Part shown: in pieces, positions 20,386 through 28,835 of the stretch | How the letters are laid out: each line of letters opens with the position of its first letter | How positions within the stretch are numbered: position 1 is the stretch's first letter | Source of the DNA: Stenotrophomonas sp. 169 | GTDB lineage: Bacteria; Pseudomonadota; Gammaproteobacteria; Xanthomonadales; Xanthomonadaceae | DNA: 64,000 nt | NCBI RefSeq assembly: GCF_014621775.1 | Contig: NZ_CP061204.1 | Coordinates: forward strand, 1 to 64,000 | Direction: 5' to 3' | The notes under the pieces: generated by a model | Databases searched by the model: none | What the model was told of the DNA's origin: nothing | Seen by the model: the letters and a program-made list of their open reading frames with translations, nothing else | Position numbers and translations under genes: made by a program

Positions 20386-20463
20386 AAAAAGGGGACGGAG
20401 GGGATTAAGTCGTTATCGCCTCGTGCGAGCCGATAACGACTTAATCCCCTCCGTCCCCTTTTT
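20386..20463. repeat. Perfect 33-bp-arm palindromic repeat
   Basis: The arms at 20386-20418 and 20431-20463 are exact complements (five A, then GGGGACGGAGGGGATTAAGT and CGTTATCG, against their reverse complement), with a 12-base centre that itself contains CTCG/CGAG. A-runs on the outside of both arms make T-runs in both directions, so the element can act as a bidirectional terminator. It fills the gap between the aminotransferase gene and fbp. The GGGGACGGAGG...TTAA form resembles dispersed palindromes known in gammaproteobacteria, some linked to RAYT transposases (recalled, not searched). Confidence 0.85.
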
Positions 20464-20469
20464 GTCGGG

Positions 20470-21684
20470 TCAGGCCTTGGCGACGTTGGCCACGGCCTGG
20501 GCGACGTAGTCCAGGTTGCTCTGGCTCAGTGCGGCCACGCAGATGCGGCCGGTACCGACGGCGTAGATGCCGTACTCATCGCGCAGCTTTTCCACCTGCA
20601 CGCGGCTCAGGCCGGAGTACGAGAACATGCCGGCCTGGTCGTTGATGAAGGCAAACTCCGGTGCGCCCAGGGCGACCAGACGATCCACCAGCCCGTGGCG
20701 CAGGGCATGGATACGCTCGCGCATCTCACTCAGTTCCGCTTCCCACAGCGCGCGCAGCTCCGGGCTGTTCAACACGCCGGCCACCAGGGCCGCACCGTGG
20801 TTGGACGGGCTGGAATAGATGGTGCGGATGATGCGCTTGATCTGCGACTGCACGGCCTTGGCGGCGGTAGCATCCGGGGCCACGATCGACAGCGCACCCA
20901 CGCGCTCGCCATACAGCGAGAACGACTTGGAGTACGAGTTGGCCACGATGAAGCTGTCGATGCCGGCTTCGGCGATGATCCGCACGGCCGCGCCGTCCTG
21001 CTCGATGCCCTTGTCGAAGCCCTGGTAGGCCATGTCGATGAAGGGGAACAGCTGCTGTTCCTTCAGTACCTCGGCTACCTGCGTCCACTGCGCGACGGTC
21101 AGGTCGGCACCGGTCGGGTTGTGGCAGCACGCATGCAGCAGCACCACGGTGCCCGGCTGCAGCTTCTGCAGGTCGGCCAGCATCGCGGGGAAATCCACGC
21201 CGTGGGTCTGTGCGTCGAAGTACGCGTATTCCACAACCTCGAAGCCCGCAGCGCCGAACACGGCGCGGTGGTTTTCCCAACTGGGGTTGCTGATGGCGAT
21301 GGTGGCGTGCGGCAGCAGCTTGTGCAGCAGGTCGGCGCCCACGCGCAGCGCACCGCTGCCGCCCACGGTCTGGGTGGTGGCGACGCGGCCGGCGGCCAGC
21401 AGGGGCGACTCCTTGCCGAACACCAGCTCACGGGTGGCCTGGGTGTACGCCGGCAGTCCATCAATGGGCAGGTAGCCGCGCGGTTTGGCTTCGTTGGCGA
21501 GTTGCTGCTCGATCTGCTTGACGGCGCGCAGCAGCGGAATGCGGCCACTCTCGTCGTAGTAGATGCCCACACCCAGGTTGACCTTGGTCGGACGGCTGTC
21601 GGCGTTGTACGCCTCGGTCAGGCCCAGGATCGGGTCGCCCGGGACCAGTTCCACGTTTGCAAAGAAGGACACGGCGGTACTCAT
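20470..21684 (-). CDS. tyrB: Aromatic amino acid aminotransferase
   Basis: A pyridoxal-phosphate enzyme of aminotransferase class I, which moves amino groups between aromatic amino acids or aspartate and 2-oxoglutarate. The 404-residue protein begins MSTAVSFFANVELVPGDPILGL, with the family segment PTKVNLGVGIYYDESG, the SNPSWENH motif, and the PLP-lysine motif NSYSKSFSLYGERVGA near residue 250. This is the AspC/TyrB subgroup. Specificity for aromatic over aspartate substrates is inferred from resemblance to Xanthomonas proteins annotated as TyrB. The frame is open further upstream to 21777, but the ATG at 21684 gives the canonical N-terminus. Divergent from the receptor gene that starts at 21837. 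Confidence 0.88.
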   Translation of the reverse strand: MSTAVSFFANVELVPGDPILGLTEAYNADSRPTKVNLGVGIYYDESGRIPLLRAVKQIEQQLANEAKPRGYLPIDGLPAYTQATRELVFGKESPLLAAGRVATTQTVGGSGALRVGADLLHKLLPHATIAISNPSWENHRAVFGAAGFEVVEYAYFDAQTHGVDFPAMLADLQKLQPGTVVLLHACCHNPTGADLTVAQWTQVAEVLKEQQLFPFIDMAYQGFDKGIEQDGAAVRIIAEAGIDSFIVANSYSKSFSLYGERVGALSIVAPDATAAKAVQSQIKRIIRTIYSSPSNHGAALVAGVLNSPELRALWEAELSEMRERIHALRHGLVDRLVALGAPEFAFINDQAGMFSYSGLSRVQVEKLRDEYGIYAVGTGRICVAALSQSNLDYVAQAVANVAKA

Positions 21685-21836
21685 TCGTTGAGGGGGAGGA
21701 AGAAAGCACGCAGCAGCGTCGCGTCCGCACCGGACGCAACCACGCCATCGTAACAAAGGGGGCCGGGGGCGCGGCATTCATCCTCACGCCATGCACCGTA
21801 GGATGGTGCCTGATCTTCGCTATCCCCCCGATCCAC

Positions 21837-23966
21837 ATGATGAATCTGCTTCCGGCGCGTTGCCGCCTGTCCGCCGCCTGCAGCCTGCTGCTGCCCTCTC
21901 TCGCACTGGCCCAGACCCCGCAGCAAGCGCCGACGCGCAGCCTGCCGGCGGTGGAAGTGGAGGCCGCCCGGGTGACCGGTGTTGACGCATTCGCCTTGCC
22001 GTCCAGCTCCACCACCGTGTGGATCGACGATGACCGCAGTGGTCCGCAGGCCCAGCTGTCCGAAGCGTTGGGCGGTGTCCCCGGGGTGCTGGCGCGGGAC
22101 CGGCAGAACCTGGCCCAGGATACCCAGCTGTCGATCCGGGGCTTCGGCGCCCGTTCGACGTTCGGCGTGCGGGGGGTGCGGGTGCTGGTCGATGGTGTAC
22201 CGGCCACGATGCCCGATGGCCAAGGACAGCTGTCGCATGCCAGCCTGCTGGGCGCCGAGCGCATCGAGGTGTTGCGTGGGCCGTTTTCCGCCCTGTATGG
22301 CAACTCCTCCGGCGGGGTGCTGCAGGTGCATACCGCGCGCGGCCGCGAGGGCGATCCCTGGCGGCTTCGGATGAACTACGGGGCCGACAACACCTTGAGC
22401 GTGGGCGCCCACCTGCGCGGCGTGCAGGGCCCGGTGGATTACAACATCGCGGCCAACCACTTCCGCACGGACGGCTGGCGCGACCATAGCCGCGCGCGCC
22501 GCGAATCGTTGAACGCGCGGCTGGGCATGGCCGTTGGCGAGGACCGGCTGGAGCTGCTGGTCAACCATCTGGACGCGCCCGACGCGCAGGATCCGCTCGG
22601 CCTGACCCGTGCGCAGGTGGCGGAGGATCCGCGCCAGGCGACCTCGGTGGCCCACCTGTACAACACGCGCAAATCCGTACGCCAGTCGCAGGCCGGACTG
22701 GTCTACAGCGGCGAACGCGATGACCACCGCTTCCGCCTGACCGGGTATGCCGGCCAGCGCGAGGTCACCCAGTTCCTGGCCATTCCGCCGGGTCCGCAGG
22801 CCAATCCGCTGCATGCCGGCGGGGTCATCGACCTGGACGGTGACTTCGGCGGGCTGGACGCGCGCTGGGGCTGGAACGGTACGTTGGCCGGCCGCGCGCT
22901 GGACATCACCGCCGGTGCCAATGTCGATCGCCAGCGGCAGCACCGTACCGGCTACGAGAACTTCGTCGGCAATCAGCTGGGCGTGCGCGGTGCGCTGCGT
23001 CGCGACCAGCGCGATACCGTCACCAACGTCGACCAGTTCGTGCAGGCGTGGTGGCAATGGACCGAGCGCTGGTCCGTGCTGGCCGGCGCGCGCCACAGCA
23101 GTGTGCGATTCCGATCGGACGACCATTACATCGTCGGCCGCAACCCGGACGACAGCGGCAGCCGGCGCTACCAGGCCACCACGCCGGTGGCGGGCGTGAG
23201 CTTCGAGGTAAACCCGCAGTGGCGCCTGCACGCTGCGATGGGTCGTGGCTTTGAAACGCCCACCTTCAACGAGCTGGGTTACCGCAACGACGGCCTGGCC
23301 GGGCTGGCCCTGGGCCTGTCTGCTGCCCGCAGCCGCAACCTGGAGATCGGCAGCAAATGGCACGCCCAGAACGGGCAGCAGCTGGAGGTCAGTGTGTTCC
23401 GCGCCGACACCGACGACGAACTGGCCGTGGCCAGCAACACCAATGGCCGCAGTACGTATCGCAACATCGGCAGCACCCGGCGGCAGGGCGCAGAGCTGTC
23501 GTGGCGTCAGCCCTTGGCACAGGACCTGGAACTGCAGGTGGCCTGGACGTGGCTGCAGGCGCAGGTGCGCAGCAGCTACCTGACCTGCGCCGGCAGTGGC
23601 TGCGCCGTGCCCGACACCCCGGTCGAGGCCGGCAGCCGCCTGCCCGGCGTGCCGCGGCAGCAAGCCTTCGCCCGCCTGCAGTGGCAGCCCGCCGCATGGC
23701 AGTGGGCCGCCGAAGTCACCGGCAGCAGCGACACGGTGGTGAATGACCTGGCGACTGAACGCGCCCCCGGCTATGCCGTGGTGAACCTGGAGGCTGGCCG
23801 CCGTTGGACCCTGCCGGGCGGGGATCTGCGGGTATTCGCACGTGTGGATAACCTGCTGGACCAGCGTTACATCGGCTCGGTCATCGTCAACGACGGCAAT
23901 GGTCGCTTCTACGAACCCGGCCCGGATCGCCGTGGCAGCCTGGGCCTGCAGTGGTCGTGGCGCTGA
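21837..23966 (+). CDS. TonB-dependent outer-membrane receptor
   Basis: A 709-residue 22-strand barrel receptor. It has a signal peptide (about 1-26, ending ALAQ), a plug domain (about 55-175) with QLSIRGFGARSTFGVRGVRVLVDGVPATMPDGQGQ split over conserved blocks, RIEVLRGPFSALYGNSSGGVL, and a barrel ending in an aromatic residue pattern (LGLQWSWR). The plug resembles receptors for siderophores or metals more than the Xanthomonas/Caulobacter carbohydrate receptors elsewhere in this window, but no substrate can be named and no Fur box was recognised in the 152-bp divergent region. ATG at 21840 is an equal alternative. Confidence 0.88.
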   Translation: MMNLLPARCRLSAACSLLLPSLALAQTPQQAPTRSLPAVEVEAARVTGVDAFALPSSSTTVWIDDDRSGPQAQLSEALGGVPGVLARDRQNLAQDTQLSIRGFGARSTFGVRGVRVLVDGVPATMPDGQGQLSHASLLGAERIEVLRGPFSALYGNSSGGVLQVHTARGREGDPWRLRMNYGADNTLSVGAHLRGVQGPVDYNIAANHFRTDGWRDHSRARRESLNARLGMAVGEDRLELLVNHLDAPDAQDPLGLTRAQVAEDPRQATSVAHLYNTRKSVRQSQAGLVYSGERDDHRFRLTGYAGQREVTQFLAIPPGPQANPLHAGGVIDLDGDFGGLDARWGWNGTLAGRALDITAGANVDRQRQHRTGYENFVGNQLGVRGALRRDQRDTVTNVDQFVQAWWQWTERWSVLAGARHSSVRFRSDDHYIVGRNPDDSGSRRYQATTPVAGVSFEVNPQWRLHAAMGRGFETPTFNELGYRNDGLAGLALGLSAARSRNLEIGSKWHAQNGQQLEVSVFRADTDDELAVASNTNGRSTYRNIGSTRRQGAELSWRQPLAQDLELQVAWTWLQAQVRSSYLTCAGSGCAVPDTPVEAGSRLPGVPRQQAFARLQWQPAAWQWAAEVTGSSDTVVNDLATERAPGYAVVNLEAGRRWTLPGGDLRVFARVDNLLDQRYIGSVIVNDGNGRFYEPGPDRRGSLGLQWSWR

Positions 23967-23981
23967 GCCCGCCCTGCGAGG

Positions 23982-24005
23982 GAAGTGACGGCCGTTGGCC
24001 GTCAG
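23982..24005. repeat. SMAG-like palindromic repeat
   Basis: Hairpin TGACGGCC (23986-23993) and GGCCGTCA (23997-24004) with a three-base loop; same type as the copy at 44320. It lies between convergent genes and may help terminate both. Confidence 0.6.
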
Positions 24006-24023
24006 CCCCAAAACTGAGGTAAA

Positions 24024-24404
<381 letters not shown>

Positions 24405-24521
24405 CTATGCAGGTAAAGCTACCGCGAACCTTGGCTGCCGGTTCCTCTACATGCCTCTCACAGGTGGGTAACGGCGACGCCGTTACATCTGGCCGCCCGA
24501 CTGCACCGCAGGAGCCGCGCC

Positions 24522-24926
24522 ATGCACCGCCTGGAACGTCCCGCACCCTCCGTGTTCAATGCCCGCCGCGATCCGCTTGGCGGCAGCCCGACCCAGCGCC
24601 GTGCGCGGCGGCAGCAGCGCGAAGACCCGCAGGCGGTAGCGCAGGATTACCTGCAGTACATGCTCAACGACTACGATGTGCGTCGCCGTCAGGCGCACCG
24701 CAGCTGGCGCGATCTGTGCCCCGCCTACGCGTTTGCATTGACGACCCACGCCGCCAACTGGCCGCGTGGCAGTGATGAACAGACCGAAGACGCGCTGGAA
24801 GCGCATTGGGAGCAGATGCGTGGCGAATCGCGCCTGCGCTGGCCAAAGGCCCGGGAGGTGGTGGAGGATGCTTGGCTGGCGCTGGACCACATGCCCGCCT
24901 CTGCCGTCCGCCCGTTGCTGCAGTAA
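24522..24926 (+). CDS. Hypothetical protein
   Basis: A 134-residue soluble protein, rich in arginine and tryptophan, with no recognised domain. It begins MHRLERPAPSVFNARRDP and has a helical middle (DPQAVAQDYLQYMLNDYDVRRRQ). A CAGGAG ribosome site precedes the ATG, and the codon pattern looks coding, which argues that it is real. Downstream is repeat DNA and then ku; no functional link to NHEJ is shown. Confidence 0.6.
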   Translation: MHRLERPAPSVFNARRDPLGGSPTQRRARRQQREDPQAVAQDYLQYMLNDYDVRRRQAHRSWRDLCPAYAFALTTHAANWPRGSDEQTEDALEAHWEQMRGESRLRWPKAREVVEDAWLALDHMPASAVRPLLQ

Positions 24927-24934
24927 CCGGTACA

Positions 24935-25067
24935 GATTCCGCCGAGCGTGGCTCGGCGCTACACCGTCCGGCACAGATTCCGCCGAGCATGGCTCGGCGC
25001 TACAACGCCGGGGCCCGCGGGCGATCCTCCGGTAGCGCCGAGCCACGCTCGGCGAGCGCAGCGGCAA
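24935..25067. repeat. Cluster of three SMAG-like repeats
   Basis: Two direct copies of a 28-bp unit (24935-24962 and 24976-25003), each a hairpin GCCGAGC/GCTCGGC ending in GCGCTAC, and a third in opposite orientation that begins with GTAG at 25032. The third with its flank to 25067 matches the copy at 46358-46393 with one base difference. Confidence 0.75.
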
Positions 25068-25205
25068 TGGCCCGCCAGAGGAACAGCCTGATGGCCAGCG
25101 GCCATCACCACCTGCGCGGTCGCAGCGGATTCCTCTCCGTGGTGGACACAGCCGTTTCACGCGCGCACGCCGAAGCTGGCTTCCCCTGTCACCCTGGTGC
25201 GTCCC

Positions 25206-26171
25206 ATGGCCCGCCCGATCTGGACCGGTACCCTCTCTTTCGGCCTGCTCAACGTGCCGGTGTCCCTGATGTCGGGCGAGCGCAAGATCGACCTGCACTT
25301 CCGCATGCTGGATTCGCGCGACAAGAAGCCGATCCGCTTCGAGCGTGTCAACGCAGATACCGGCGAAGAAGTGCCGTGGAAAGATATCGTCAAGGCCTTC
25401 GAGTACGACAAGGGCAGCTACGTGGTGCTTGAGGACGGCGATATAAAATCCGCTGCGCCGGAGAGCCATGAAACCGTCGAAGTGGAAAGCTTCGTCGACG
25501 CAAGCCAGATCGACCCGCGCTACTTCGAAAAGCCGTACCTGCTGGTGCCCGGCAAGAAAGCCGAGAAGGGCTACGTGCTGCTGCGCGAGACCATGCGCAG
25601 CACCGGCAAGGTCGGCATCGCCAAGGTGGTGGTGCGCACCCGCGAATACCTGTGCGCGGTGATGCCCAACGACGACGCTCTGGTGTTGATGATCCTGCGT
25701 TATCCACAGGAGCTGGTGGATCCTGCTGATTTCAAGCTGCCCAGCGGCAAGCTGGCGGAATACCGGATCACCAGCAAGGAAACGGCGATGGCCGAGCAGT
25801 TGATTGAATCCATGGCCGGTGAGTGGGACCCCTCGCAGTACCACGATGAGTTCCGCGAGCGACTGCAGGGCGTGCTTACCCGGCGCATCAAAGAAGACGG
25901 CGGTACCACCACGGTGGAAGACGAGCCGGCCCCGCGCGAGGATGCCAGCACCAACGTGGTGGACTTCATGTCGCTGCTGCAGAAGAGCCTGGATGCGAAC
26001 AAACGCACGCCGGCGAAGAAGGCCACGGACAAGGTAGTAAAGAAGGCGCCAGCGAAGAAAGCCACGAAGGCGGCGGCCAAGACGGCAACGAAAAAAAGTA
26101 CGGCCAAGCCGGCCAAGAAAGCGGCGAAGAAGTCCGCGAAGAAAGCGGCGCCGCAGCGCAAGGCGGGATGA
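25206..26171 (+). CDS. ku: Non-homologous end joining protein Ku
   Basis: Bacterial Ku forms a homodimeric ring that binds DNA double-strand ends and recruits LigD. The 321-residue protein has the Ku core (about 1-260) beginning MARPIWTGTLSFGLLNVPVS and including KGYVLLRETMRSTGK. It has an unusually long lysine/alanine-rich tail (about 270-321, KKA and KKS repeats) of the kind that adds non-specific DNA binding. The ATG at 25206 is chosen over a GTG three codons earlier. ligD starts three bases after its stop codon, so the two genes form a translationally coupled operon. Confidence 0.95.
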   Translation: MARPIWTGTLSFGLLNVPVSLMSGERKIDLHFRMLDSRDKKPIRFERVNADTGEEVPWKDIVKAFEYDKGSYVVLEDGDIKSAAPESHETVEVESFVDASQIDPRYFEKPYLLVPGKKAEKGYVLLRETMRSTGKVGIAKVVVRTREYLCAVMPNDDALVLMILRYPQELVDPADFKLPSGKLAEYRITSKETAMAEQLIESMAGEWDPSQYHDEFRERLQGVLTRRIKEDGGTTTVEDEPAPREDASTNVVDFMSLLQKSLDANKRTPAKKATDKVVKKAPAKKATKAAAKTATKKSTAKPAKKAAKKSAKKAAPQRKAG

Positions 26172-26174
26172 GCC

Positions 26175-28667
26175 ATGTCGCTGCACCAGTACCGTCGCAA
26201 GCGCCGGTTGGGCGCCAGCCAGGATGACACCCCCGAGCCCGACGACGCGCCGGCCAACGGCAAGCGCGGAAAACGGCCGGTGTTCGTCGTGCAGTTGCAC
26301 CATGCAAGCCACCGTCATTACGACTTCCGCCTTGAGATGGACGGCGTACTGAAAAGCTGGGCGGTACCGAAGGGCCCGTCCCTGCGGGTGGGCGAGAAGC
26401 GCTTGGCGGTGGAGGTGGAAGACCACCCGCTGTCTTATGCCAGCTTCGAGGGCGACATCCCCAAAGGACACTACGGCGCCGGCCATGTCGACATGTACGA
26501 CCACGGGGTGTGGGGTTGTGAAGGCGATCCCCTGCAGGCGCTGGCAGACGGCAAGATGGACTTCGTGCTGCATGGCGAACGGCTGACGGGTGCGTGGAAG
26601 CTGGTGCGCACGGCGCTGAAAGGACGGCAGCCGCAGTGGTTGCTGATCAAGCGCGACGATGCGCACGCCCGCGATGCGGACGCCGACGATCTGCTGGAGG
26701 ACGCGCCAGTGAAGAAAGGAAAGGCCACGAAAGCCAAGCCCGCCAAGTCCACCAGACCTGCCACGTCGGCCAAGCAGAAATCCCCCGCTGTCGCGCGCAA
26801 GGCAGATACCCGCTGGCGTCGCCGCGCGCTGGAGCTGCCGGGCGCACGGGATACCCCGTATCCCCACGAATGGTCGCCGCAGCTGACCGATCACCGCGAC
26901 AGCGCGCCGGACGGAGAGCGATGGCTGCACGAAATCAAATGGGACGGCTATCGGCTGCTGGCCGACCTGCACGACGGACAGGTCACCCTGCGCTCGCGCA
27001 ACGGACTGGACTGGACGGGCGACTTCCCGGAAGTCAGCACGGCCATCGCTGCCTTGCCGGTGCGCGATGCCCGCCTGGATGGTGAGCTGGTCGTGCTCGA
27101 CGCGCAGGGGCGCAGTGATTTCAGTGCACTGCAACGGGTGATCGACGGCAGCGCCAAACAACCCCTGCGCTATGTGGTGTTCGATCTGCCGGGCATCGCT
27201 GGCGTTGATATCAGCCAGGCACCGCTGCAGGAGCGGAAAGCCGTGCTGAAGGCCCTGATCGGCGACACACCCGGCACGTTGGCCTACAGCGATCACGTGA
27301 TCGACCATGGGCCGGAGGTGTTCGCTGCCAGTGGCAAGGCCGGCTTCGAGGGCATCATCAGTAAGCAGGTGGACGCGGCCTACGTCACGACCCGTGCCCG
27401 CAGCTGGGTGAAGATCAAACACGAGAACACCGACGAGTTCCTGGTGGTGGGTTACACCGCGCCGAGGGGCTCGCGGCAGGGCTTCGGCTCGCTGCTGATG
27501 GCTACGCCGGACACGGGCGGCCTGCGCTACGTTGGACGCGTGGGAACCGGATTCGATGACGAGAAGCTGCGCACGCTTACCCGGCGACTGCAGGCATTGG
27601 GCAGCGACACGGCCTCCGTCGAGCTGCCTGCCCACGTGCCGTTCCGTGCCTCCAGCGTGCACTGGGTGAAGCCCGAACTGGTCGCTGAAGTGGCGTTTCG
27701 TGGCTGGGCGAAGGAGGGACTTCTGCGCCAGGCCAGCTTCAAGCGGCTGCGCACGGACAAGACCCTCGCCAGCCCCCAGGTGCCTGCGCCGAAGAAGAAG
27801 GCCGCTGAGCCGTCGCTGGCTATCAGCCATCCCGAACGCGTGGTGTATCCCGCGCTGAAGCTGACCAAGGGCGAGGTCGCGGCGTACTACCGTGCGATGG
27901 CACCGTGGATCCTGCCGGAGATCCGCAATCGCCCGCTGTCCCTGTTGCGCTGCCCGGATGGCGTCGGCAAGGCCTGCTTCTTCCAGAAGCATCATGGGCA
28001 AGGGTTGGGCAGCGCGGTACGCGCCGTGCCTCTGCAGCAGAAGAGCGGCCGCGAGGACTATGTCTACATCGATGATGTGGACGGGCTGATGCAACTGGTG
28101 CAGATGAACACCCTGGAGTTGCATCCGTGGGGTGCCACCGTGCAGGACCCGGAACGCGCAGATCGCTTGGTGTTCGATCTGGATCCGGGGGAGGGCGTGA
28201 GCTGGGCCGCCATCAAGGCGGCCGCGCGGGACATCCGCGCGCGCCTGCAGGAAACGGGGCTGGAGAGCTTCGTACGGCTGTCCGGCGGCAAGGGACTGCA
28301 TGTGGTGGTGCCGTTGCAGCCCGCCGCTGAGTGGGAAGACGCAAAGGCGTTCTGCGAGGCATTCGCACAGGCGCTTTCGCAGCATGCGCCGGATCGCTAC
28401 GTGGCCACGATGAGCAAGGCCAAGCGGAATGGCGTGATCTTCATCGACTGGCTGCGCAACGCGCGCGGGGCGACCAGCGTCTGTTCGTGGTCACTGCGTG
28501 CACGCGAAAGCGCGGGCGTGGCGGTGCCATTGCGCTGGGAAGAGCTGGGCCGCGTGGCGGCCGCTGATGCGTTCCCGATGCACAAGGCATTGGCGCGGGC
28601 CAAGCGCCTGAACGGTGATCCCTGGGAAGGGATCACCACGATGAAGCAGGGCCTGCCGACGTTGTAG
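26175..28667 (+). CDS. ligD: Multifunctional NHEJ DNA ligase LigD
   Basis: LigD repairs double-strand breaks with Ku. The 830-residue protein has all three modules in the Pseudomonas order: a 3'-phosphoesterase domain (about 30-190, with QLHHASHRHYDFRLEMDG and EGDIPKGHYGAG), an ATP-dependent ligase (about 235-530, adenylated lysine 255 in EIKWDGYRL), and a C-terminal AEP-type primase/polymerase (about 555-830, metal-binding FDLDPGEG and RLSGGKGLHVVVPL). A lysine-rich linker separates the first two. Nothing suggests truncation. The operon with ku makes a complete two-protein NHEJ system. Confidence 0.96.
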   Translation: MSLHQYRRKRRLGASQDDTPEPDDAPANGKRGKRPVFVVQLHHASHRHYDFRLEMDGVLKSWAVPKGPSLRVGEKRLAVEVEDHPLSYASFEGDIPKGHYGAGHVDMYDHGVWGCEGDPLQALADGKMDFVLHGERLTGAWKLVRTALKGRQPQWLLIKRDDAHARDADADDLLEDAPVKKGKATKAKPAKSTRPATSAKQKSPAVARKADTRWRRRALELPGARDTPYPHEWSPQLTDHRDSAPDGERWLHEIKWDGYRLLADLHDGQVTLRSRNGLDWTGDFPEVSTAIAALPVRDARLDGELVVLDAQGRSDFSALQRVIDGSAKQPLRYVVFDLPGIAGVDISQAPLQERKAVLKALIGDTPGTLAYSDHVIDHGPEVFAASGKAGFEGIISKQVDAAYVTTRARSWVKIKHENTDEFLVVGYTAPRGSRQGFGSLLMATPDTGGLRYVGRVGTGFDDEKLRTLTRRLQALGSDTASVELPAHVPFRASSVHWVKPELVAEVAFRGWAKEGLLRQASFKRLRTDKTLASPQVPAPKKKAAEPSLAISHPERVVYPALKLTKGEVAAYYRAMAPWILPEIRNRPLSLLRCPDGVGKACFFQKHHGQGLGSAVRAVPLQQKSGREDYVYIDDVDGLMQLVQMNTLELHPWGATVQDPERADRLVFDLDPGEGVSWAAIKAAARDIRARLQETGLESFVRLSGGKGLHVVVPLQPAAEWEDAKAFCEAFAQALSQHAPDRYVATMSKAKRNGVIFIDWLRNARGATSVCSWSLRARESAGVAVPLRWEELGRVAAADAFPMHKALARAKRLNGDPWEGITTMKQGLPTL

Positions 28668-28731
28668 CGCGGGGCCTTGGCCGCTGATACGGGACTCCGT
28701 CACTGGCACGGAACTCCGGAACCCTGCCGTT

Positions 28732-28800
28732 GGTAGAGCCGACTTCAGTCGGCTGCTCTTGGCGTGGTAATCAGGAAAGCCGACTGACGTCGGCTCTACC
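28732..28800. repeat. SMAG-like repeat dimer, inverted
   Basis: GGTAGAGCCGACTTCAGTCG and onward (28732-28757) faces its near reverse complement ending in GGCTCTACC (28778-28800). It sits between the convergent ligD and TonB-receptor genes and could terminate both. Confidence 0.75.
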
Positions 28801-28835
28801 GGGCGGGGTACGAGTGCCGCCGGTCACTGCACGCT

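Noticed and set aside
24483..28385. 1300-residue antisense open frame over ku and ligD
   Set aside because: Opposite to recognised Ku and LigD coding sequence; composition is that of a shadow frame.
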